A DNA stretch of 25,708 bases from Physocladia obscura (lineage: Eukaryota; Chytridiomycota; Chytridiomycetes; Chytridiales; Chytriomycetaceae). The stretch covers positions 1 to 25,708 of the forward strand of contig JADGJH010000077.1 in NCBI GenBank assembly GCA_027596945.1. Reading direction: 5' to 3'. Below the pieces are notes generated by a model. It did no database searches and had not been told where the DNA came from. It saw nothing but the letters and a program-made list of their open reading frames with translations. Shown piece by piece: positions 1 to 8,513 of the stretch. Position numbers and translations under genes: made by a program. Position 1 is the stretch's first letter; every line of letters begins with the position of its first letter.

Positions 1-386
1 TCTTTGTTTCTCCTCATTCAGCCAGCCTCATTCTCTTCACCCAGATCACTGTTTCTTTCTTTCTTTTCTTTTTTATTTTTTTAGAATGAATTTATTTAAA
101 AATAAAGCAGATGATAAATGGTATTGAGATTGGATTCATGTCATTTACAGAAATTTGTTTCAAGATAGTGTCATTTAAATCTGCAAATTTCCTTACCCTG
201 AAACCTCCTTCCAGTAACCAAAAATTATTTGTAAATTTCTTTTTAACATCTTCGCAAGCTGGCATTTGATGGATTTTGATTGCAAACAAATTTTCCTTTC
301 GAATTTCTCAAATTTTGTCTTTTGAGCTAAGAAGATTGGTCAATCAATTCAACACTCAATCAATATCAAATTAACAGGCCGCTCTA
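1..386. other. Upstream AT-rich spacer, no confident gene
   Basis: Pyrimidine-rich, AT-rich sequence ahead of the first gene. A minus-strand ATG at 265 opens 23 codons ending at a good GTAAGG donor (196), so a divergent gene leaving the window on the left is possible. No in-frame continuation could be found, so it is not called. Confidence 0.4.
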
Positions 387-1028
387 ATGTCCAGACCGGG
401 TGCAGATGGAGCGCATGAAAAAATCAGCGAAGACACCGTGGCCGCTGAAGAGAAAGCAATTGCTTTCCTCAGAGACCTAAACCGGAAACTCTTCACCGGA
501 GTTCTCAAAACACACCAGTTCTACATTGGTGCTGCACTTGGTGCCACTACTGAATGCATCTTTATTGTTGGACTCACTCATGCCGTTTCTTCACTTCCTG
601 CCACTATCCACATGTATTTGGCGAAAATCGCGGTCATTTGCGTTAGTCTCTGTCTTATCGCTGCAACCATTTGTTGTGCCACTGGCAGTATGAAATATGC
701 TGTTCCTCATCCCGCACCGCTTGCATTTCAAATCAACGGCGGATTTTTCGGAGCCGTATTTTTTTTGACGAAGGAGATTATATTTTTCATGCCGTACGCC
801 ATGGTTGTTGATACGAATACTTGGCGCATGGTTATTTGTGCAACTGTACTGTCGGGACTCATGATTATTGTCCTCGCATTTTCAGTATATCCGCAATGGG
901 TATACAGGCACGGGTTTGTTCAAGATATTTTGGGTGAAGAGGAGTTGGCGATGTTGAGTATTTTGGATTCTGTGGATTCACAGTTGGTTCCAATGACGAT
1001 CAGTCACATTTTAATCCAGAACACGTGA
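387..1028 (+). CDS. Unrecognised four-helix membrane protein
   Basis: Single-exon reading frame of 213 residues. I do not recognise the family. The first 40 residues are hydrophilic. Four strongly hydrophobic stretches follow, at about 43-72, 77-105, 113-142 and 147-173, and then a short acidic tail (GEEELAMLSILDSVDSQ). It is therefore probably an integral membrane protein with a cytosolic tail. The start is supported by an in-frame TAA a few codons upstream of the ATG. It lies only 138 bp ahead of a second, roughly seven-helix protein on the same strand, so the two may be related or may be parts of one larger receptor-like model. No catalytic motif is visible. A further 3' exon cannot be excluded because GTGAAA and GTGGGT follow the last codons. 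Confidence 0.6.
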   Translation: MSRPGADGAHEKISEDTVAAEEKAIAFLRDLNRKLFTGVLKTHQFYIGAALGATTECIFIVGLTHAVSSLPATIHMYLAKIAVICVSLCLIAATICCATGSMKYAVPHPAPLAFQINGGFFGAVFFLTKEIIFFMPYAMVVDTNTWRMVICATVLSGLMIIVLAFSVYPQWVYRHGFVQDILGEEELAMLSILDSVDSQLVPMTISHILIQNT

Positions 1029-1166
1029 AAAGTGGGTGTTAGTTGGAGTAAATTCTTGGTTTTTTTTTTTTTTCGGAGGCTTATTTGTCATTAAAGGAAA
1101 ATTTTAATCGTCAATCAGCGATTGAACGGGACCCCACTCGAATAATATACCCAAAAAAACAAAATA

Positions 1167-2249
1167 ATGAGTTCTTACGCTCCTGTTGTGGCAGCCATGA
1201 TATACACGCCAGCAGCATTGACAATTTTTTCCCTCGCAACATCAGTGGGGTTCACACTCTTTATAATTTTTGTTGATATTCCGCAGAGGAATCTGCAACG
1301 AAACTTGAGAACAATCTGTTCAAAGACTAAAGCGTTGACTTTTATAATGCAATGTGGATGTGTAGTGTTTTATGGCTTCAAGTATTATTTTTACACGTCC
1401 GGTGATTTTTGGGCCATTTGTGTCGCATGTTGGGGGTATTCTGTTTACATGGAATTTCACGTAAGATGTAGAGTTTCCTGTCTCTTCTTCTCTCATTTTC
1501 TTTTTTAAACAGAAAAATAAAATAAGGTGGATCTCGTGGACCAGAACATCGAAAATCGTTCAACAAAATTTTTCCAAACAATCTCAATTCATGCTTAATA
1601 CGCTATGTTACGCGTGCGCGTTCACTTGCCACCTCCCATTCCTCGCACTCGTCATTGGAAATGCAGTCAGTTCCTCAAACACGATACTCTACTGTTATTT
1701 CGGTGAAGCCGTCTCCGCCGTTTTCTGCACAGTCATCGACATCATTTTCACGCACACTTACATCGTCCATCTGAAATCAATGACCACCGACATGAGCGTG
1801 GACGACAAGTTGTCGCTAATTTCTGTGTACGGGCTCATCGCCACGGGATTCTGTGTCCCCGCGCTGCTTGGGATCGTGGGAAATGCAAGTGCGTTTTTCA
1901 TTGATCCTGCTGGTCGGGACGCGAGTTTGCTGGACTTTAGACGTATTTGTGGGACTATTTCTGACATTGCGTGTTATGGAGCTTTGTATCAGCCTGTGTT
2001 GTTGAAGCTGCATTTGTCATATAAAGCTATTCATGGGCAGGTCACTTCCACGCATATTCGCGCAAGTATAGGTAAGCAGTTGCTTTACCGGTCAACTGCT
2101 CAAAGCGTTTCTGCATAAAATTGTTCGGCATGTTTGTTTTTTTGTTGAAATTTTTTTAAAAATTTTTTTGTTTCTTGGTTTTTTCTATTGTAGTACGCCA
2201 AATAGCAAAGCAGACATGTTTCATGTTATCTCGAATACCATTAAGATAA
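1167..2249 (+). CDS. Seven-helix-like membrane protein, three exons
   Basis: My splice model has exons 1167-1460, 1513-2071 and 2194-2249. The introns are 1461-1512 (GTAAGA...AACAG) and 2072-2193 (GTAAGC...TTGTAG). The joined frame encodes about 302 residues with no internal stop and ends at TAA 2247-2249. About seven hydrophobic segments are visible: residues 8-36, 52-74, 80-96, 125-150, 152-182, 197-223 and 236-258. The layout resembles a seven-helix receptor, but I see no class A hallmarks (no DRY, no NPxxY), so the family is unknown. Without splicing, the frame would stop at 1508 and again at 2118. The AATAAA hexamer at 2248-2253 overlaps the stop codon, which supports the gene end. The preceding gene is also a membrane protein on the same strand. 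Confidence 0.65.
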
Positions 2250-2253
2250 TAAA
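2248..2253 (+). terminator. AATAAA overlapping the stop codon of the seven-helix protein gene
   Basis: The sequence reads AGA TAA TAAAAA, so the hexamer begins at the second base of the stop codon. This is the canonical polyadenylation signal; its use here is inferred. Confidence 0.5.
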
Positions 2254-2599
2254 AAAAATTAATTTTTAAATTTATCAAAAAACCAAAAGAAAAAACTCAA
2301 AAATTTTGAATTGAAAAAAACAAATAATTATTTTTGGTAGGTTACAAATAAGGCATTTTGAAACAGTAACTTTGGATAACTTTAAAATATCGTTAAGCAG
2401 CCAGCATAGTTTGCAATTCCTGACGGCAAAAATACTAGGTTTTCAACGTTCCCTGTTATTTTCATCTGCCATAAACTTCTTTTTCTTTTTTTTCTTCTTC
2501 GTCTCGTTTTTGACCCCAAAATTTTTTCTAACATAGGCTGTCTAAAAGTTCTCCCTAATTTTTGTTTTCGATATTGGTTCATCTTCAACCGATCCTCGT
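2250..2599. other. AT-rich spacer
   Basis: Apart from the poly(A) hexamer at its start, this is AT-rich sequence with A/T runs. No gene, RNA or repeat could be supported before the CAP remnant begins. Confidence 0.4.
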
Positions 2600-3043
2600 A
2601 TGATTCCACCTCCTACACTTATAACTGCAACCACTACAGCTACGAAGTCAACCTGCTTACTGGTCCGACAAGTTTACAAATGACCCATACAAGTCTGATT
2701 TAATCGTTACGCAGACAAACTGATATGATTGTCACACTTATTCTGGTAGTTGGGGGGACAGAATCTGTTTCTGGGTGTCAGGTTAAACGAGGTTACAATT
2801 GAGGCGGCATTAAAAATGATCTTGTGAACACAGATGAGGGCCATTTTAATAATATTGTTGGTTGGTTTTATTCTCAATTTTGTCTTTTTTTTTTAATTAA
2901 TGTTTTTTATCTTTTATTTACCTCATTTTTGTAGACAGGATTTGCGGATCCATATGTCAATATGAGATGTGGTGTTGCGAGCGAATAGGCGTCGTGTTGC
3001 AATCGCTTGCAACTACAGTCTTGCAGGAACTCCACGATTTTAT
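2600..3043 (+). pseudogene. Decayed CAP/SCP (PR-1-like) gene
   Basis: No open frame survives, but pieces of the CAP domain found intact in the three downstream genes appear in the right order across different frames. Positions 2661-2681 read WSDKFTN (compare TWSDNLA). Positions 2724-2753 read YDCHTYSGSW (compare WDCHSYSAGD) and follow an in-frame TGA at 2721. Positions 2839-2865 read GHFNNIVGW (compare GHFANIVGY and GHFLNAAGW). Positions 2953-2982 read YVNMRCGVAS (compare YTQIGCGAYG), and 2996-3034 read VAIACNYSLAGTP (compare NTIVCNYGLGD). Several frame changes and stops (TGA 2721, TAG 2986) break it. A T-rich stretch ending in GTAG at 2931-2934 lies between the GHF block and the YVNMRCG block. 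I read it as an insertion or intron that the intact copies lack. It sits immediately upstream of the LysM-CAP gene, on the same strand, so it is best explained as a dead member of the tandem cluster. Confidence 0.75.
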
Positions 3044-3253
3044 TTTCATTTTGGGTGGGCCTCATCAGGCATTAAATTTTTAATTTATTTTTAGTTTTCA
3101 TCATTCTATGTCTTTGTTGTTTTTTACGTTCTTCTTTTTATTTTTCTGTTTATTTCTTCCATGCTCACTTCGTCATAAAAGACCTCATTTACGATACTTG
3201 TTTTTGATTTGGTGAAGAGATTAGTGGAGATTGGCAAAAATTTTCTTGAAGTC

Positions 3254-4208
3254 ATGGCTCGTCTGCTGGTGCTTCTGGCGGCGGTGGCATCTTCAACGCT
3301 AGGTGTCCAGGGCACTCTATACGGCAACAAAACAGGCCACCCTGATTACTATGTGCCTAACTGGAAAGAAGTTGCATCATGCGTAAAGACGGTTCAAGTT
3401 CCTGGAACCCCAACCTGTGTACAAGCAGCGCAGTATCTGGGCCTGGTGAGGATGAACTTTAAGATCATTGCTCTTCTTTTATTGACCGACGGGATACTGA
3501 TTCTTTGGGGTTGTGCTTGTTTATTAGACCATCACGGCGCTTACAGCTTTGAATCCGTCCTTAGATTGCTCAAAGGCTTATATTACGCCTAAAACGCTTA
3601 TATGTGTCCCTGATGGTTCTTCAGACGGCTCTAGTTCAAGCACCAACAGCAGCAGTAGTTCGGGAGGTAGCGGTACTGGTGGAACTGGCAACTCAAATTC
3701 AACAGCTTCAAACTCAACAATCTCTGGATCTTCATCAAAATCAAACGTATCATCCACTGCCACAATCGCAATCATCACAACGACAACCACAACTGCCGTC
3801 GCACCCGCCAGCACAGCAGGATTCAGCGCAACGGTGGACATATCGTCTTGCATAAGCCTCTTCGACACGGCTCGCAGCGAATACGTATCCAACCAGGACG
3901 GGCTCACATGGTCCGACAATCTTGCGTCATTGGCGCAACAGTCTGCTGACTACAGCGCGTCATCATCATGCTGTGACGATACCTGCCACACGTTGTCGGG
4001 CGGATCGACGGGCATTGCGCAGAACCTGTACTGTGGCGAGACGTCGTGCGACAACGCGTATGACGGGTGGGTGACGCAGGAGGCTAGCGCGTGGGGTGGG
4101 CATTTTGCGAATATAGTTGGTTATCCTGTTGATTATCCGTATTTCGGGTGTGCTGTTTCGTACAGCGGGGTTACTGCAATTGTCTGCAATTTTTCACAGT
4201 CGCCGTAA
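3254..4208 (+). CDS. Secreted LysM-CAP fusion protein
   Basis: Exons 3254-3445 and 3528-4208; intron 3446-3527 (GTGAGG...TTATTAG), phase 0; 290 residues. A signal peptide occupies residues 1-20. A LysM-like chitin/peptidoglycan-binding module follows at about 44-94, and is only completed by splicing (TPTCVQAAQYLGL joins TITALTALNPSLDC, ending ICVP). A Ser/Gly/Thr-rich linker runs from about 95 to 165. A CAP/SCP domain occupies about 170-290, with AQNLYCGET, GWVTQEA, GGHFANIVGY and IVCNF. CAP proteins are secreted and many bind sterols or lipids; LysM would add wall binding. The usual CAP tetrad is eroded. The first His (HNxxR region) is replaced in FDTAR, and the Glu of GENLA is Gln219. Glu239 and His246 remain. 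The start is chosen for the signal peptide. The family assignment is firm; the biological role is inference. Confidence 0.88.
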
Positions 4209-4716
4209 GGCGATACAGTCGGAGACGCTGAATTTTTGGTTTTTTTTAAAGGAGACGCTGGGCACGTTCATCGTTTTCTTTTCGTTTTCCTTTTTTTTTT
4301 TTTTCTTATTCTCTCTCTCTCTTGTGTTTTCTTGCGTGTGTGTGAATTAGATAGAAATTGTTTTTTTCTTTTTGCGCGCGTATTATTTGATAAATTTCCA
4401 CTGTTTTTTGGTTTCGTCGTTTACGAAATTTGCAGTACATGCTTTTCTTGGTTGATCTTGTGTTTTGTCTTGGCAATGAAAATTGACCAATTTCTGAATT
4501 CAGTCTTGACCCTACTTACTGCCCGTATAAGGCTCTAAATAGTTACGGCAGTTATTGATTGAGCAAGCTGCTTGTTACGCAGTCTTCTTCTACGCAGAAA
4601 TAGTGGTCGGATTATGCAATTTAATCACGCAAAATGCAAATTTTACTTTTTTCATTTTAAGAAAAAGGAACTAGAAATTTTTTTGTTCCAAGAAATCATA
4701 GAGATAGAAAAAAGAG
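4209..4716. other. Spacer between LysM-CAP and the second CAP gene
   Basis: T-rich, with long pyrimidine tracts around 4286-4323. No coding remnant or RNA could be supported. It presumably holds the 3' UTR of the LysM-CAP gene and the promoter of the next gene. Confidence 0.4.
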
Positions 4717-5934
4717 ATGCAGTTCAGTAACGTTGTCGCCCTTGCGGCAGCCATAGCCGTCACCGCCGTCAGTGCCAAAAAGTGTCAACCACATGTGAGT
4801 ACAACAGGGAAAAATGAAGCGGTAGATTTTACATTACAGTGCAGCGTGGCTCAATTATTAGGGTTAGCCATACTTTGGAGATTGAATGAAGAGTTGGCTG
4901 GTTATTCAGAATGGATTGGATTGTGGTGACTGGATGAATGGAACGCTGTTATTAATGCATGTACTTCTGTTTAGTACGTTGCACCGTCTGTGACGACCAC
5001 TACAACTACGACCACGACTGTGGAGATCGTAGCTACAACAGCCGCCGCCACAACAGACGATGTACTGACTACTGCCGAAACAACAACAACAACATCAGAT
5101 AGTGAACCAGCACCGGCGCCGCAGACGCAAGTCGACGCGCCTGCTGCCGCTACAACGACTACGGACGCCGCGGTTGTTGCTGTTGCTAGCACCACTGAAG
5201 CCCCCGCTCCTGCACCTCAGTCACAAGTTGATGTTCCAGCATCAACCACCACCACCACTACCGACGCTGTTGTTGTTCAGTCAACAACAACTGCCGCAGC
5301 CGTGTCTTCGGGCGACATCGCCGACCCCACCATCCCATCCGCCAGCGATCTCCCTACACCTGCCACTAATGGCTGCAACGGTGACAACCTCAGCGTGTGC
5401 CAAACCATCGCTGCCACGGACTACCAGACTGCTGCCGCTGCTGCCGCATCCGTTTCCTCCGAATTTAACCAGGCGTGCCTCGACCTTAACAACCACGCAC
5501 GTTATCTCTACGGCAACCCTAACGCGTACCTTACGTGGAACGAGGACCTCGCTAATTGGGCCGTTGTATCCTCCGCCTATGCCAACGCCCTCAGCTGTTG
5601 GGACTGCCACTCGTACTCGGCTGGCGATCTGCCTTGGGGCCAGAACCTATATGTCGGTGAAAGTACCTGTGCAGACGCCTACTATGGCTGGGTCACTCAA
5701 GAAGCTCTCGGCGACGGTTCGGGTGGCGAAGTCGGCCACTTTTTAAATGCTGCCGGTTGGGCTGTTGATCCGACTGGCGGCACTGGATACACACAGATTG
5801 GGTGTGGTGCGTATGGGAATACGATTGTGTGCAACTATGGGCTTGGTGATGTTTCTGGTGCACTGGCTAGCCTGCCGATTGACTACAATACTGCGCTTAC
5901 TTTGGCGTTGGAGGGAACAGTCTACTCTGTTTGA
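4717..5934 (+). CDS. Secreted CAP/SCP-domain protein (paralogue A)
   Basis: Exons 4717-4794 and 4975-5934; intron 4795-4974 (GTGAGT...GTTTAG), phase 0; 345 residues. The signal peptide (residues 1-20) is followed by KKC. A long Thr/Ala-rich linker, likely O-glycosylated, runs from about 27 to 155. It carries two copies of a PAPAPQ-x-QVD-x-PA repeat. The CAP domain spans about 193-325. His200 (NNHAR), Glu269 (WVTQEA) and His281 (GHF) match three of the four usual tetrad positions. The fourth, Glu of GENLA, is Gln249 (WGQNLYVGES). Eight cysteines in or near the domain suggest disulfides. A C-terminal tail (ALEGTVYSV) is shared only with the next paralogue. CAP proteins act outside the cell, often binding lipids; the ligand here is unknown. 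It is a recent tandem duplicate of the gene at 6860, including part of the 3' UTR. Confidence 0.9.
5104..5247 (+). repeat. Two-copy PAPAPQ linker repeat in CAP paralogue A
   Basis: The protein repeat PAPAPQ(T/S)QVDxPA occurs twice, at about 5104-5148 and 5200-5244, separated by an Ala/Thr-rich spacer. The same two-copy arrangement occurs in the neighbouring paralogue. Confidence 0.7.
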
Positions 5935-6348
5935 TTATTGTTTTTTTTTGGAAGCGATTGGAAGGAATATTACTAGACTGGTTAATTAATTTTCCAGTGT
6001 TTCTGTATTTCTCGCTTGCGTTTTTTCTTTTTCTTTCTTTTTCTTATGTCGCTTTCTCACCTTTTTTCTTCTCCTTTTGCCTTCACTTTTTCTCGTTTCC
6101 TTGTCCTTGTTTTTTACGAGTTGTATTATCAAATAGATTTCTGCAACATTCTATAGTTGTCGTGTGCAAAATTTGTGATAATCACAAATTTGTAATTATT
6201 TGTGTCGTTGGGACGATGATCATTGATGTCTGATATTTGAATCAAAAATTAGTTTGTGTCAATTTATTAAATGTGGGCAGTATTTGTGATTGGTGTTTTT
6301 GTATTTTGAATACCGGTATATTACATCGCAAAATCCACATTAACTAAT
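5935..6348. other. 3' UTR and spacer of CAP paralogue A
   Basis: T-rich. Positions 6092-6143 match the 3' flank of the other CAP paralogue (8231-8268), sharing CTCGTTTCC, TGTCCTTG, TATTATC and AATAGATTTCTG. The duplication therefore extended beyond the coding region. Nothing else is supported. Confidence 0.5.
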
Positions 6349-6694
6349 TCAGTTGAGCTTGCGTGCGACTTTGATCCACTTGTCGATGTAAGTTTCATTA
6401 AGGTAACCGTTGACAAATTTGATGCTTTTGGCGAGATTCGACATAGAATTGACAAATTCCAGCGAAATAAATATTCGGAGGCTATGAATTCGTTCAGAAA
6501 CCGTTGTTTATTTAGGACGTCAGTTCGTGGCCTGTTTAACGAGAGCCTTATTTTTTTTTTTTTTTTTTTTGAGTGCCTTTATATCACTTCTAAATGGGAA
6601 AGAAAGAATCTTACCCTGCTGGTCCGATTTCAAAGGACACAAGTACGACTCCACTCATTGTGCCAGTTGAAGTTACTTTAGTAGTTGTTGTCAT
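6349..6694 (-). pseudogene. Small broken minus-strand gene, family unknown
   Basis: An ATG at 6694 opens 26 codons and ends at a good donor (GTAAGA, intron 6614-6532, acceptor AAACAG). Splicing continues the frame as GPRTDVLNKQRFLNEF and IASEYLF. Near 6455 this frame turns into low-complexity Ser-rich sequence. The frame one base away carries protein-like sequence (SNLAKSIKFVNGYLNE, then TYIDKWIKVARKLN) ending at a TGA at 6351-6349. The simplest reading is a two-exon gene of roughly 110 residues with a single-base frameshift. A sequencing error or missed micro-exon would look the same. I do not recognise the family. It lies between the two CAP paralogues, antisense to them. Confidence 0.35.
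6549..6570 (+). repeat. Long poly-T tract
   Basis: A run of about 20 T, lying inside the proposed intron of the small minus-strand gene. Such tracts are common in this window, and this is among the longest. Confidence 0.8.
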
Positions 6695-6859
6695 GGTTGT
6701 TCGGGTGGTGTTGTTTGAGACAGTTTTTTCTTTTTTCCACAGTTTTTTTTACAGTATCACGTGGTGAAAAATTTCATTACAGTTTCATTTCAATCTTTTT
6801 AGGCGTAAATTGATTGATAAATTAACTTTTCAGTTTCGTGTACTGTTTCAGGACGTTTG

Positions 6860-8183
6860 ATGCAATACCGGAACGTGTTTGCGATTGTTGCAGCGGCGAC
6901 AGCTGTTGGGGCCAGTGCAAAGAAATGCAAGCCACAAGTGAGTAGTTAAGAAGCGATGACACTCCAAGTAATTGGAAGCAGAGTTGATATATTATACTGA
7001 GAGAGGTTATAGTTATTTAATGGCTGGTTTCAAATAGTTTGTTGGTACCACGACTGATGCGCCAGTTACTACCTCAACGACAACTGCTGCGACAAGTTCA
7101 ACGACGACGACGACGACAACTACAACTACTAGCACAACTACGACAACAACCACGACCGATGCGCCAGTTCCAGTCGTGACGACTGCAGATGAACCGCCGG
7201 TTGTTGTAACGACTGAAGTCCCTTCGGCTACGGCGAACAGTGACGAAGGTCCGGCGCCAGCCCCGCAGGCCGAGAACGACGCGCCGGCATCGTCTGTTGC
7301 AGCCTCGACTGCCGCCGCCGAGCCTACCAGTGTTTTCATTGCCGTTGCCACCGCCACAGCTGACGCTCCGGCCCCGGCGCCGCAGTCTGCCGTCGATCCC
7401 GCCGCCGCTGTCGTCGTTGCATCGACTGCCGCCCCCGCTCCTGTTGCTGTTGTCACTACCGACGCCGTTGCGTCTCCGTCAGCTGCTGGTAAGTCCGAAC
7501 TACAACTATCTTCCCCTTCACCTTATTAACCAACTTTTCGCACTCAAGTTGTTGCTACCGGTGACATTGCCGATCCCAACATCCCCTCCGCAAGCAACTT
7601 GCCCGCTCCTGCCGAAAACGCCTGCAACGGCAACAAATTGAACGCGTGCAAGTCCATCGCCACCAAAGATTACCAGACGGCTGCTGCTGCCGCCGCCTCC
7701 GTTTCCTCCGAATTTAACCAGGCCTGTCTCGACCTTAACAACCACGCGCGTTACATTTACGGAAATCCCAATCCTTATCTCGTCTGGAACCAAGATTTAG
7801 CCAATTGGGCCGTTGTCTCCTCCGCCTACGCCGATACGCTTGGCTGCTGGAACTGCCACTCCTACTCTGGCTCGGGCTACTCGTGGGGCCAGAATTTGTA
7901 TGTTGGTGAGAGCACGTGTGCTGATGCGTATTTTGGATGGGTCACACAGGAGGCCGAAGGAAAAGGTCTTGGCGGCGAAGTCGGTCACTTTTTGAACGCC
8001 GCTGGCTGGGCCATTGATCCTTCTGGCGGCACGGGGTACACACAGATTGGATGTGGCACCTACGGAAATACCATTGTCTGCAACTTTGGTCTTGGTGATA
8101 TTTCAACTGCACTTGCAAATATGCCAACTGATGTTCATACTGCACTTGCTTTGGCGTTGCAGGGAACAGTTTATACTATTTGA
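6860..8183 (+). CDS. Secreted CAP/SCP-domain protein (paralogue B)
   Basis: Exons 6860-6937, 7038-7488 and 7549-8183. The introns are 6938-7037 (GTGAGT...AAATAG, phase 0) and 7489-7548 (GTAAGT...CTCAAG, phase 1). The protein has 387 residues. Layout: signal peptide 1-20, then KKC; Thr/Ala/Pro-rich linker with two PAPAPQ repeats; CAP domain from about 235 to the end. His242, Glu311 and His323 are kept, and Gln291 replaces the usual Glu, exactly as in paralogue A. The two CAP domains are nearly identical (EFNQACLDLNNHARY, WGQNLYVGESTCADAY, GGEVGHFLNAAGWA). The first intron falls after codon 26 in both. The second intron is absent from paralogue A and uses an AAG acceptor. It is needed to reach the domain, since unspliced reading stops soon after 7500. 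The likely role is extracellular; the ligand is unknown. Confidence 0.9.
7246..7412 (+). repeat. Two-copy PAPAPQ linker repeat in CAP paralogue B
   Basis: GPAPAPQAENDAPAS (about 7246-7293) and DAPAPAPQSAVDPAAA (about 7363-7410) are diverged versions of the linker repeat seen in paralogue A. Confidence 0.65.
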
Positions 8184-8513
8184 TTTTTTGTTCATCGCTT
8201 TTTTTCTCTGTCTTTCTCTTTGTCATCCCTCTCGTTTCCGTGTCCTTGTATTATCGAATAGATTTCTGGCCGGTTTTATAATACAGCCGACACAAGTGTA
8301 AAGTGATATGAATGCACATGTGAAAAGGCAATAAATGAAGATTATACTTTTAATTGTAAAGAAGGTGTTGGATAAAAAGATTCCTGGACTGTTTTGCGCT
8401 GCGGGTTGGAGCAGATTAGGCGCATTGTTACATTATACACTTGAGAAAAAAAGAACACGTAAATACTGCTGCCAGAGAGACAAGCGGTAAAGCGAGAAGA
8501 AAAAGGTGACAAA
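8184..8513. other. 3' flank of CAP paralogue B and MPS1 promoter region
   Basis: The first 90 bases resemble the 3' flank of CAP paralogue A. An AATAAA lies at 8330-8335. The remainder is AT-rich and presumably contains the MPS1 promoter; no defined motif is claimed. Confidence 0.4.
8330..8335 (+). terminator. Candidate poly(A) signal of CAP paralogue B
   Basis: AATAAA about 147 nt after the stop codon. This is a conventional 3' UTR length, unlike the housekeeping genes here, where the hexamer overlaps the stop. Confidence 0.4.

Noticed and set aside
92..289. Possible 5' exon of a divergent minus-strand gene (ATG 265, donor at 196)
   Set aside because: The 23 codons end at a good GTAAGG, but the plausible acceptor at 49-51 leads straight into a stop. 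Nothing else in the window continues it.
3578..3919. 113-codon minus-strand frame
   Set aside because: Shadow of the Ser/Thr-rich linker and CAP domain of the LysM-CAP gene; Val/Leu-rich composition is an artefact of antisense Thr/Ser codons.
4236..4538. Phe-rich plus-strand frame after the LysM-CAP gene
   Set aside because: Made of poly-T translation; no start context or domain.
5102..5746. 214-codon plus-strand frame overlapping CAP paralogue A
   Set aside because: Out-of-frame reading of the linker and CAP domain, made of Arg, Leu and Pro runs; the CAP frame is the real one.
7013..7456. 147-codon minus-strand frame rich in Val, Ala and Thr
   Set aside because: Antisense of the Thr/Ala linker of CAP paralogue B; low complexity, no independent evidence.
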